DNA of 64,000 nucleotides from Tremella fuciformis (taxonomy: Eukaryota > Basidiomycota > Tremellomycetes > Tremellales > Tremellaceae), in contig CP136492.1 of NCBI GenBank assembly GCA_032768795.1, positions 2,108,001 to 2,172,000 of the forward strand, read 5' to 3'. Each line of letters begins with the position of its first letter. Position 1 is the first letter of the stretch. Both the position numbers and the translations under genes were made by a program. This document shows, piece by piece, positions 52,835 to 62,336 of this stretch. The notes under the pieces were generated by a model. That model made no database searches. It was given only the letters and a program-made list of their open reading frames with translations, and was not told where the DNA came from.

Positions 52835-53372
52835 ATGAGCGGCTACGGCTCCTACCCGTCGGCATACGAAAGGCGCAGCAACTCCACACTGCCCATGAAT
52901 CCAAGCAAGACTCGGCCCTCGGTGGCGGGCATCAAGACCGCCTTCAACCCCGAGGAGTATCAGAGGGTCGAAGCGAGCCGACAGCAATGGGACAGCTTTC
53001 GCCAGAAGACAAACAAATATGTCAGCGGGCGGTCCCCCATTTACGATCCGAAGGACTGGTACAAATACCCCAAGCCAACTCCCTCTTCACCGACCGCAGA
53101 CAGGCAGACTGGGACCACTCAATATTTGGGACAGTCCTACGGCCAGGCCTATGACCGAGGTCATAGGGCTTCCCAAAGTGTGCCCTACGGCTATCGCGGG
53201 TCCAAGGCCCCCACGGACCCCAACAGCTCGGGCATGAGGACGATGTGGTTTGACAGTCCGGTACATAAGCCCCGGCCACTCTTGCATTGCGCTTAGCTGA
53301 TGCAGTCAGAGCTATTCCCCCAAGGCGTCTCATGCGTCTGGCACTCCTCGGCACGGCGGATACTCGAAGTAA
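52835..53372 (+). CDS. Family C small hydrophilic protein, C2
   Basis: Two exons (52835-53260 and 53310-53372, intron GTACAT...GTCAG) give 162 residues. It starts MSGYGSYPSAYERRSNSTLP, has a helical core YQRVEASRQQWDSFRQKTNK followed by YVSGRSPIYDPKDWYKYP, and with the second exon ends SGTPRHGGYSK, restoring the Gly/Tyr tail of C1. Without splicing the frame stops at 53296 in an unrelated tail. Tyr/Ser/Pro-rich and hydrophilic; function unknown. Confidence 0.58.
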
Positions 53373-54136
53373 TAGGCTCAGGTAGATCTCGGCCACGTTT
53401 CTGCCCTTCGCTGACTGATCTACAGGATTACTATAGGAAGACTTAGCGTCGACCTATTGTACATCGGCTTCTGTTTCACAGTACTGGCATGTTTCTCGCT
53501 TGATCGACGAGCGGATTCCAAGCAGAGAGTCAAGTGACTATGTAGTCTACTTCCACTAATCGTGTGATCAGCCGCCCATCCTCTTATGTCATGAAGTACA
53601 CCTAATGCAGCATCTCTCTCAGGTGACCACTTCAGCCCTCAGCTGAAAGCAGAGCGACGCTCTCGGGCATGGCTCACAGGAGTCTCACAACCTGGGATTG
53701 CGAGATTGACCCCGCAAACTGCGCACTGACCCCGTCGGCTTGCGTGCCATACACAGCTCACCGAATTGACCGCTGTCCAAATCCAGGCGAGGCCGCTCTT
53801 TTGATCCAGTGCACAATCAACAACGACTCCTCTCCGCAAATGAGTGGATCGCACTCGCCCGCGGCGATATGTTGTGCTGATTGCCGTAGGAGGTCCCAGC
53901 GGATGAAAGGATTTACAATGATGTCTGACAATCCGTGCGGTACATGCAGCGATACCCCGCCCCGCTCCCCGCTGTAAGGGTCGCAATCAAGACGTGCCAG
54001 GGCGAGAGTCCGCCATGAGCGCCGGGCTGGTCTAACATGTACATAAGGGGCTCGGATGACGTTCGTCCCCTTCGCCATCGATCCTCCACGATTCCATTTG
54101 AACAGCTCTTCCATCAGATACAGCAATCTCCAAGAC
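53373..54136. other. Intergenic region, no feature recognised
   Basis: Spacer between C2 and C3; no gene or repeat accepted. Confidence 0.3.
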
Positions 54137-54477
54137 ATGGCGGACAACGACAAGACCAGGGATGCCTCGTCTGCGCAGTCTCGCACGCAGGGCCTAACTC
54201 TGGACACAGTAGGTCGATCAGGCGCCCGAGTGAGCGCTGATCAGCCCAGAACATCCAGACTTTCAGCCTGCCGAGCTTTACCTCGCCTTCCATGGACCTT
54301 AACAATGCCCCCAATACGGCTTTGCAGGATCTACGAAAAAAGCAGTGGGCTACGTTCTGGGGACAGGGTTCCAGCCCGGGCTCCCCGGTCGCGGGCGTTA
54401 CGTCTCCAACTACTCGTGAAAGTACCTACACGCCGACCACTGGCACCACCAAGCCTGACGAGAGTAATAATAAGTGA
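54137..54477 (+). CDS. Family C small hydrophilic protein, C3
   Basis: Two exons (54137-54208 and 54259-54477, 50-nt intron GTAGGT...CATCCAG) give 96 residues. The start MADNDKTRDASSAQSRTQGL resembles C1, and the second exon encodes LPSFTSPSMDLNNAP followed by LQDLRKKQWATFWGQG, matching the RQQWDSF core of C2. The tail is Thr/Ser/Pro-rich (TPTTGTTKPDESNNK). Unspliced, the frame runs on into an Arg-rich sequence unlike any relative, which supports the intron. Function unknown. Confidence 0.55.
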
Positions 54478-54783
54478 GCGCGATGATGACGGCGTGAGGG
54501 TACGCGGGTAGCATCATGCATGGTTTCTGGGTGGTCGATCGTGTCCCTGAACGGATCAGAGGCCTCCGTCATCGACTTTGCAGAATCTGCGACGACCCTT
54601 CGTGTAGCCCTTCATCGCGATGCACTCTGGAGGGAGGGATCTGCTGTGACGGTCACAACCCGAGCACACGTCTCGGTGGATCTGTAAAGGCCTCCGAACT
54701 GACCGCGGCGTCATGATGTCGCTTCGCCCTCGGTACTCCATCCAAGATGATGGCAGGCGGGGTAGGCTGGTCGAGAGAGAGAC

Positions 54784-55644
54784 TCAGGTTCTGCGGGCGA
54801 CCACGATATCCAGCACGCTCTTCGCGCTGCCCTTTACGCCCTCGCGTCGGGAGAAGTCCTGCGCCGCTTGTTGTTCCAACCAGTCGGCTAGTTGCGTGAT
54901 GGTTGGCAGGGTCTTCGGAGCATCGTTCTCTGTAGTCCCTGGCTCGCCCGCAGGTGCTGCCAATGACAGGGGAACGGGCAAGCCGCCAAAGGTCCCCGAT
55001 GCCACGCCCATAAGCCCGGAAAGGAGTTGAACATCTGCCAGTCAGCTCAACAGTATGCAGACCCATATCCGATACGAGGCAATCTCACACTCCATATGCA
55101 GCGTCTCCAACTGGGCACCGTTATCGGGGCTTTCCGCAAACACTGCTCCTTGTGCTTGTTTGATCTCGCCCAACAACGCCTCGAGCCGCTCGACGGCCGG
55201 TATACACGCCTCTATCGCTCGAAGGATATCATCCAGCTCTCCGTCCTTGCCTACGCCCCCGCTGTTCGACGGGGCTGAGGTGGCGGACCGCCCATTCGCT
55301 CCAGTCGCCTGACGCGCATGTGTAGAAAGGATGGACGCTAGCGGGGTGAGGCCGGTGCTCGTCGACCCGAGTCCCGCCGGTGATGCTCCGAAGAGGTTGC
55401 TCAGGTTCGGCGTGATTGCCTGCACGCCATGCTGGTGGAATAACGGTTGTGGTGTCAAGCCCGAGTTGGGCAACAGGGGGAAGGGCGAAGGGTTGTTGAA
55501 GAGGTTTTGCGGGAACGGCGAAGTGGACGAAGCCGGGTCAAGAGCCGGGAAGGAGAATGGGAATGGCGATGGCACCTGCGGGGCCGGCGTAGCACCGAGA
55601 CCTGCCGGGATGGGCACCGAGGGGAACGTGAAGGGGGACGACAT
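54784..55644 (-). CDS. Unknown Pro/Phe-rich protein with C-terminal helices
   Basis: Two exons (55644-55089 and 55034-54784, intron GTGAGA...GGCAG) give 268 residues. The N-terminal 130 residues are Pro/Phe/Ser/Leu-rich (FTFPSVPIPAGLGATPAP, FPFSFPALDPASSTSPFP), somewhat like an FG- or Sec31-type disordered region. Then comes a helical block (ELDDILRAIEACIPAVERLE, LLGEIKQAQGAVF) and an ITQLADWLEQQAAQDFSRRE helix ending SVLDIVVARRT. The splice is set by phase: only GAGT|GTGAGA joins the two good frames. No domain recognised; it may be a small coiled-coil complex subunit. Confidence 0.62.
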
Positions 55645-56094
55645 GTCGAGTGGACAATGAAAGCGAGTAAGGCAGGCAATAGAGAGAGTTTAAGATAGAC
55701 GCTGGTTGAGGTCAATGTGGCGGAAACGCCAATGTGGCACATACTGTACTCAGCGTTCCCGTACAGGTTGAAGGCTTGTTGACCAACTACAGGCCCCTGC
55801 GTCTGGCGAGAGAGCGGTTCTATCAAGCAAGTGCTTAATCATTGGTGCTCTGCGAGATGTCGACTCGAAAAATCGCGGACAGGTCCAAATGTCCTGCGAA
55901 ATGTAGAGCTACACGCCATCAGGCAGTTCTGGCAGGAAAAGGGGGCCGGTCGAGGCTGCGCGGTGATACATCCTACCCGGGGGACAGGGAATTGTCCACA
56001 CGTGGCGGGCTTGGATGCAAGCTCGATGCACAGGTGGGGAAGAAAAGGCTACCCTGACGAGTATGTACGTCCATGAAAGGCAAGGAGGTCAGAG
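55645..56094. other. Intergenic region, no feature recognised
   Basis: Upstream of the unknown gene at 54784-55644 and downstream of B1; nothing seen. Confidence 0.3.
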
Positions 56095-56883
56095 CTAAGT
56101 CATAAGCGCTCGCCAGTCAAGCGCTTGGCCTTGCGAGACACTGGGTACAAAGAGCGTCAGTTCCGCAGGCAGTAAATGTGCACCGAAAGACACTCACGAG
56201 CGTGAGATGATGTCCCAATCGTCAAGGAACACAAACGTTCCGGCAGTGGCATCTAGTATCAATCGGGGTGGCGCAATTTGTCCATATCCAACCGCTATCT
56301 CCCACAGACGCTCATAAACGTCTACCAGGCTGAGGGGACCAGTGACATCCTGTTGGAAATTTGGACCGGTCAGAGTCCGTGAGACGACTTCTTCCTGCGA
56401 GTGTTCCGCATCGATGGGGATCTCACCAGTCTTGTCCGCCATTGTGGGCAAAGTGAGCCAGCGCCCCTCGGTGTCCGGCTTCGACCGGGGCACGGGTGGT
56501 TTTGCCCAGGCCATTGAACGCCTTGAGGTGCCCCTCAACCACGGCGGCGCATGACTTGGATGGGACACTGTCATGGGTGCCGGCACCGACATGCCAAAAT
56601 CACTGACCGTTGGGCCGCGCCCACTTCGGGAAAACAGCCTGCTTATCGAAATGGGCTTAGGATGGCCGGCGTCCACTGCATCCCTGAGTACGACACCGAG
56701 TCGAGCAGAAGCGCCTTCTTGCGCTTCAACCAAAGTTATTGCGTTAAGACGAGTCTGTGGGATGCCCTCCATGTCGGACGACTTCTCATCGTCTTGTGGG
56801 ATCTCATTAGTTGTGGTCTGGCCTAGGATCGGCTCTGAGTCGCTCTCGGCGCTGGAGGTGTGCGCATAGCTAGGAGTCGACAT
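56095..56883 (-). CDS. Family B protein with W-L-T-L-P domain, B1
   Basis: Two exons (56883-56198 and 56140-56095) give 243 residues. The start MSTPSYAHTSSAESDSEPIL is Ser/Asp-rich; a Pro/Ser/Arg middle (SRLFSRSGRGPTVSDFG) leads to the conserved domain: GRWLTLPTMADKTGEIPIDA, TGPLSLVDVYERLWEIAV, LILDATAGTFVFLDDWDIIS. The donor GTGAGT sits right after the codons for SR, as in B2 and B3, and a 15-codon last exon follows. B1 lacks the TPR-like hairpin of B2-B4. No membrane segment. Function unknown; a TATA box lies about 75 bp upstream. Confidence 0.65.
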
Positions 56884-57394
56884 GGCGTGCAGGCGACAGG
56901 GTTGGAAAAGCGGAAAGGTGAGTCTGTCGTCAGTGGCAAAACCGGTCCTTCGCTGTTTTATATTCATTCGATGGCCAGACCCTGCTTTGCGCTTCTGGAG
57001 GGAAGATAAAGGGAAGGAGTCATCTCCAATTCCATGAACGTGTAGAGGAGGTTGAAGGGATGTGCGTCCAACATTCCGCCATTCGTTAGTCAGTCGTATT
57101 GATTGCCATGAGTGGTGTGTGGCAAAATGTAGTTCTGAGCCGCGTGTTGCGTCATTGAGCAGTCTGAGATCCGAGGGTAGTGAAGGGTTGTGGGACCAGT
57201 CTATGCGGTAGATGAAAACCAGTAACGTTAGATGAAAGCAGGGTGCAGAAATCGTCGGGACTCGGCAGTAACGAATGCCCGACACTGGAAACAGAGACAA
57301 ATCTGCATTCGGGATGCAAATGGGTATCAAAGAACATTGTAGGTGTGTGTAAGTAAAATCAAGGCTGAGCCCTTTCATGAAGGCCGAAGTGCAA
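56884..57394. other. Promoter region of B1 and spacer to B2
   Basis: Apart from the TATA box and shared promoter words, nothing recognised. A longer frame upstream of the B1 ATG at 56883 is not supported by the paralogues. Confidence 0.35.
56956..56964 (-). promoter_or_regulatory. TATA box of family B gene B1
   Basis: On the minus strand the sequence reads GAATATAAAACAGCG, about 75 bp upstream of the B1 ATG. Flanking words GTGGCAAAA and CTGCTTTGCGC recur upstream of B3. Confidence 0.55.
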
Positions 57395-58310
57395 TCACCT
57401 GCTAGTGCTACCCGTGATACTCGCTATGCGTCGACGGCTGATGAAACTGTCAGCTCGGCAGTGATAATACCTGGTCAGGGCAGACTTACAAGCGTTCGGC
57501 GGCCTGGTCGATCGAAAGGTCTATGACAATTCCATTTTCCAGGTCAACCACTGCGTGACGAGGATCAAAGTCTGATCTTGAATAGGCTGCGTGCCACAGA
57601 CCATCATATTGACGCACCCGGGTCGCGGGACCCCTGACAAACTGCTGCGAGGAATGGGGAGTTTGTAAAATTACCGGTTCACCAGGGCGGGCTGGATCGA
57701 CGGGTAGAGACACAAATTCGTCTGTCAATAGAGGCAGCGTCATCCATCGCGCCATGTCTTCCTGCCTCGCGGGAGTCGCAGCCACTTCACTCGATGCAGA
57801 GGCGCTGGGGATGCTGCTCGTCGCTTGACCCGCACTTCCCCCTGACTCCGGAGTCGGTATGGCGGGAGCGGGCATTGACTCGTTCAGACGACTCGGTCTT
57901 AGTCGGGTAGAGGGCGGCACGCGAGGGGGAACCGACGATCGTGTCGAGTCCTTTCCTTGTCTAAACCAGCGCCGGGTGGACGATGGGGCCGGGGGATGCG
58001 GCTGCGCAGTGGACTGGGCAGCTGGCTGGACAGTGAGCTGGTCGGTGTGCTGTGTTATGGACTGTCCCGAACGTGCAGCGGCCTCATCGGCGTCTACGAT
58101 GAACTTATCGAAAGCCTTGGGATCCTTTTCCCGAAGGTATAGAAGTTCAAGGGCTTGCGCGAGACTCTCGTTGCCAGGATCTTTGTCCAGAGCGTCTTGA
58201 ATAGCCCGTATGGCCTCCTCATCGTCAGATGGCTCGTCCTTGGTTTGGCTTTTTGTGTTGTCTTCGTCCGTCCGGGCGGGTGGCGTGTCCTCCTCACTTG
58301 TACTGGACAT
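57395..58310 (-). CDS. Family B protein with TPR-like hairpin and W-M-T-L-P domain, B2
   Basis: Two exons (58310-57490 and 57437-57395) give 287 residues. Residues 25-75 contain EEAIRAIQDALDKDPGNESL and LELLYLREKDPKAFDKF, a TPR-like helix pair. A Gln/Pro/Thr linker (TVQPAAQSTAQPHPPAPSS) and a basic Ser/Pro region follow, then the conserved domain: ARWMTLPLLTDEFVSLPVD, FVRGPATRVRQYDGLWHAA, AVVDLENGIVIDLSIDQAAE. The tiny last exon encodes RRRIASITGSTSR, matching RRRLVSGTSTSR of B3. B2 is the most complete member of the set. Function unknown. Confidence 0.68.
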
Positions 58311-58431
58311 GGCCTGCAAGATAGAAGAGCTGAAGCCTGAGTCAGAGGTGAATTGAAGGTGGCAAACACGATCACTACCTCTTCTAAAGCGCAGGATGAA
58401 CAGCGTTCACTTTACGCCCCTCCAACAGATT

Positions 58432-58878
58432 TCAGAGGACTGTTGCGAGTATCTTTTCAGCTCTGCGATCATAAAGGAGGCTGCTCCAGTCGACTTCGAA
58501 CATTCGTAGAGTCGGAATGTTCGTGACGCAGTTCGAAGCTCTGACCTCATGGGAGGTTTTCCAGACCTTGCGCTGCGTAGAGGTCAGTACGGGGACAGTG
58601 GCCCGTTTAGCATCGACATGTTCGTTGCGATTGCAAGGGCCCATGCCTGGCACACAAGGATCGAGAACCGCGGCCATCGTTCGGGGCTGCGATAGAGTTA
58701 CATCACAGAGCTGACCGGTAAGGTTACTGCTAGCGAAGGAAACCAGCAACTTGTCATAGCTGACACCCTCCCCCTTTCTTATATACATAATTCGCCCCAG
58801 ACGATCTGCGAAAACTGGTAGGGGTGGAGGAGGACTCGTCAAATGCGGTTGCCGAGACTCCAGTGTTCCTTTTTGCAT
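58432..58878 (-). CDS. Possible hypothetical protein between B2 and B3
   Basis: A 148-codon frame from ATG 58878. No signal peptide, no membrane segment, no similarity to families A-D. CTTAAG lies about 90 bp upstream, as for D1, but that is weak support. It may be a chance frame between two array genes. Confidence 0.3.
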   Translation of the reverse strand: MQKGTLESRQPHLTSPPPPLPVFADRLGRIMYIRKGEGVSYDKLLVSFASSNLTGQLCDVTLSQPRTMAAVLDPCVPGMGPCNRNEHVDAKRATVPVLTSTQRKVWKTSHEVRASNCVTNIPTLRMFEVDWSSLLYDRRAEKILATVL

Positions 58879-59101
58879 CTAGCAGCTAGCCTGCCTCGCT
58901 CTGATACCCATTTTTCCCAACTGGTAAAGTCATATGGCCAGTGATGGCCTCCCGTGCTACCTGCTTAAGCGTGTCGCATTATAGTGAATGTTTACGAATC
59001 AGAGAGCCAAGCGTATGAACATGAGCGAAGAGACTCAATTTCGAATTCTGTGTATCTACGTGAAAGAAGGAAAACGCTGGTTTTCCCACAAGTGCATCCC
59101 C

Positions 59102-60125
59102 TCACCTGCTCGTGCTAGTGCCAGAGACAAGGCGCCGTCTGCTGAAATCGTTAGCTTGGGAGCCGCTCAATCTGAGCAGGGTGAACTCACGAGCGTTCGG
59201 CGAGCTGGTCGTCGGAAAGGACGTAACGAAATCCAGAGAATGGGTCCAGCACTGTGCGCGCAGGTTCGCAGCTTACATTCCGATGTTCGATTAGCCACAT
59301 GTCACGATATCTGTCAACGAGGCTTTCCGGACCCATAACATGCTGATGTGGAAGATGATACCGTAGGAAGTGGAAGGAAACAGCCTCTCCCGAGTGCGCT
59401 TCATCGACTGGTATCACAACTCGCGCGTCTGCCATTGTAGGCAACGTCAGCCAGGGATCAGTGTCATCTCGTGTTACCCGGGGCACGGCTACTTGACCCG
59501 AAGAAGCGACTCTGGGAATGCGTCTCGTTGGTGCAGGCGAACTTGCCCCAGACTCCCAAGTCGTTGTCACGGGAGCGCGTGTTGATTCACGGAGTGGACT
59601 GGGTCTTGAAAAAGACGTGCCTGGGCGCGAAGGTATCACCGGATGACGCATTGACGCCCTGATCGAACTGGGCCTTTGTCCAGATGTACGTGGAAATGGA
59701 CTTGGTTGGGTTTGCGGCTGGCGAGCGAGCGGGCTCGCGGACTGAGCAGCGGTTTCAGCAGTGGGCTGCAAAGTGGCTTGGCCAGTATACAGAGCAGGAG
59801 TCTGATGAGCGGAGGGACCCGCTGACTGAGCATCGGGCTGGACAGGGGACAAGACCGCGGCCTGTGCAGCTGCGTCGTCTTCGCCTGAAACCCTTTCATC
59901 AAAATATTTGGGATCCTTTTCCCGAAGTTACAGAAGTTGGAGGTTTTGTCTGGCAAAAGGGTTGTTAGGATCCCGCTTGTAGACTTCAAGCCAAAACTCC
60001 CACACAGCCTCGATATCAGGCCGCTCCTCGTCTTGTGGTGGGTCGGAGGTAGTTTTGTCTTTAGGCTCTGAGCCCTCCTGTGCTCTCTGGGCGGCCGAAC
60101 TGTGCTCATCGTCCGAGGTTGACAT
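59102..60125 (-). pseudogene. Family B gene B3 with an in-frame TAA
   Basis: Exon 1 is 60125-59191, exon 2 is 59141-59102, total 975 bases in one frame. The start MSTSDDEHSSAAQRAQEGSE and the TPR-like block IEAVWEFWLEVYKRDPNNPF lead to NLQLL, then TAA (59930-59928), then LREKDPKYFDERVSGEDD in the same frame. B2 has a Tyr codon at the TAA position. Downstream everything is intact: DPWLTLPTMADARVVIPVDE, MGPESLVDRYRDMWLIEHRN, VLDPFSGFRYVLSDDQLAER and the last exon RRRLVSGTSTSR. A 39-nt GTAACT...GATGAAAG segment starting inside the stop could be spliced out in frame, deleting LREKDPKYFDER. Either a recent pseudogene or an intronised stop. Confidence 0.6.
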
Positions 60126-61113
60126 GGCTTGGAGCCGGCAGTAGCCAAACTGAGAGTTGTTGAGGGTGGCAAAAGGGATCTGTCGCTCATTATATATGCA
60201 GGCCTCCAGCCTCTGCTTTGCGCGTGGGGAGGGAGATCAACGGAACGACTCGTGGTTTCAACTCGTAAAGGATGCTGATTGGGGCTCTTGGAACGTTCTA
60301 GGCTCGCATTGTCTAACTTAAGACAGCAGCTGTGTTGGAGGCCCCTCTTCTCGATCACCGCCTGGTTGATCTGCTGCTGCTTGTGTTTGGGCAAGACTGC
60401 ATTGGGCCTGCCTGGGCGGGCGGGCAATCTAAGAGTATGGAGCGTGGTATATGTAGAGTCCGTATCCCCTCAAGGTCATTCGTTCCTCTCCCTTCTCTCT
60501 CTCTCTCTCTCCCCCTCTCCCTCTCCTTTCTCCAGACGATCGCGGGTGGGTGGGCGGGCGATCAGCAGCGACAAACCACGGCGTTGAGGGCCTTGTGACG
60601 ATGGGCGCGAGAGAGTGACGGTTGAGAGACGATCTCTCGCTCGGAGCCCTCAGGTCACTGCTCTGTTGTCACGTGACCGTTCAAGCCCTTCGTCTATTGG
60701 TTGATCGGAGCTACAGTGAGGTCTGAGAAGCCTCGCACGGAGGTCAGTACCAGGACGACTGGATCGTTTGCATCTCTATCTCTCGTCCTGCTTTTCATGG
60801 CTGCATTACAATCTATGTACATGTACGCCGCATTCGCATTCGCTAGGCTGCGGCGGTAAGAAGATGGTTTGACGCCTGCAGCAGCCATTTAAGGCTGTGA
60901 TGGGTCACCGCCGGCGAGGAATCGCGGTGCTTGTCTTATGTAGCGAGCACACCACACTCCTTCCCATTGGTCTGGACAATGCGGAAAGTACATACATTGA
61001 TTACAGCGTGTACGACAGGTGAGAGGACCGATAAAAAGAACCATTCGCAAATAAGGCGAGCTGTATCTTCACGACTACTAGTACAGTACAACAGAATCCA
61101 GTCAAAACGACAA
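60126..61113. other. Intergenic region with a CT microsatellite
   Basis: Holds the B3 promoter and a CTCTCT/CCCTCTCC tract at about 60490-60525. No gene accepted. Confidence 0.4.
60189..60198 (-). promoter_or_regulatory. TATA box of family B gene B3
   Basis: CATATATAATGAG on the minus strand lies about 65 bp upstream of the B3 ATG, flanked by TTTTGCCAC on the gene side and GCGCAAAGCAG further upstream, as at B1. Confidence 0.55.
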
Positions 61114-61668
61114 TCAATAAGTGGTCCACGCGACTGCCGCAGAACTCTTGCCTGTAGCGAGATGAGTCATTAGCCTTGCGAACTTGGACAACGTCCAGCG
61201 ATCTTCGTCTCTCCAAGCGTTTCGATCACTCCTCGTGATCTGCTGGTAAGATTCCGTTCTACGTTGGGGTATCGGATCACCTACGAACGGGTCCCCGTTC
61301 CCCGCTGTCTTGGAGGGCGAACCGACGTGTTCTGAGGCAAAAGCCCCCTTAGGGACAGTGAACCATTCGGAGAGCGCGCTTGAATCAGGCAGTCCGGATG
61401 GCTGGTGGCGGGTTCGGGACGGGATATGGGACTTGTCGGACCATCCGAGGGTTTCCTCGTTGCCGACAGTTGAGTCCGAGGCGCCGTTCGGGTGAAGAGT
61501 GCGATCCGAAGTTCGCTCGAACCTTGAATACGTCTCTCGACTTCCATCCACGGCGCCAAAGTGGAAGTCTATATCGTCTGCCGCGGTCTTGGCAGTCCCA
61601 CTGCCGCGGCGGGTGGGAACATGGCCTTGGGCCGTATGATCTATGGCAGGAAGAGAGTGGCGGGACAT
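61114..61668 (-). CDS. Possible divergent family B protein, B5
   Basis: A 184-residue single-exon protein (MSRHSLPAIDHTAQGHVPTR). Hydrophilic, Ser/Arg/Asp-rich. The block SALSEWFTVPKGAFAS occupies the place of R/PW-L-T-L-P in B1-B3, followed by PFVGDPIPQRRTESYQQI, where the others have a G-P-x-S/T-x-V-x-x-Y motif. The C-terminus DEDRWTLSKFARLMTHLATG is helical and has no counterpart. Position and strand fit the array; the similarity is short, so membership is tentative. Confidence 0.45.
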   Translation of the reverse strand: MSRHSLPAIDHTAQGHVPTRRGSGTAKTAADDIDFHFGAVDGSRETYSRFERTSDRTLHPNGASDSTVGNEETLGWSDKSHIPSRTRHQPSGLPDSSALSEWFTVPKGAFASEHVGSPSKTAGNGDPFVGDPIPQRRTESYQQITRSDRNAWRDEDRWTLSKFARLMTHLATGKSSAAVAWTTY

Positions 61669-62336
61669 GGTGCGTATCCGTCAGGAGGTAAGCAGGGATT
61701 GAAGTTGTGTCCAGACCCGAGCAGGTCTGAATGATGAATGTTTGCTTGGAGGAAGGATTTTAAGTACACACTCTTCACGTCATGCTTCGCTTACTCGAAA
61801 CACTCGACTTCGTACGCTCCACTGATAGGAATATGCTGTGAAGAAGATCAAGGAGGAAGATGGACGTGTCGCGCGAAGGAAGGCCGGGGCCCTGTCAAGG
61901 GATGTCAGCTCCACAATCGTCTAACCGGTGCAGACCGGCATTCACGGACCCCCACTGCGAGACGCAGTAAAAAGGTTCTCGCAGAAGCATTGCACCGAGG
62001 CGCAGGTTTCAACAAAGACACATCTCGTCCGAGTGCGTCAGAGATACGAAACGGCCGAATCCTCCCGAGTCATCGAGTCAGAACCAAGACTCTGATACAC
62101 GATGCCAGCCTGAAGGCCACCACAAGGGACCGGTGCGCCGTCCGGGCCGACGCCATGCGAAGGCGCTGAAGATCAGAGCTTATGGACAGGTCCCCTTGGC
62201 GCTGCGGAGGGCGACAACAGATGACATCCCAGAGATGAGATATACGAGTGACCAATTCGAAGCATTTTCTTCGTGCATGATCAGAGTTCCGTGCGCAGAG
62301 TTGAGAGCTGGGCGAAGTAGCGAAACCCTTAAGGCA
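61669..62336. other. Intergenic region, no feature recognised
   Basis: Upstream of B5; GTACTTAAAATCC on the minus strand near 61750 may be its TATA-like element. No gene accepted. Confidence 0.3.

Noticed and set aside
53639..53986. Minus-strand frame between C2 and C3
   Set aside because: No proper start context, no family signal and no splice partner.
19568..58971. CTTAAG as a shared promoter element
   Set aside because: Occurs upstream of D1, the 24.1-kb gene and the 58.4-kb frame but not of most array genes, and at varying distance; a 6-bp word is expected by chance at this rate.
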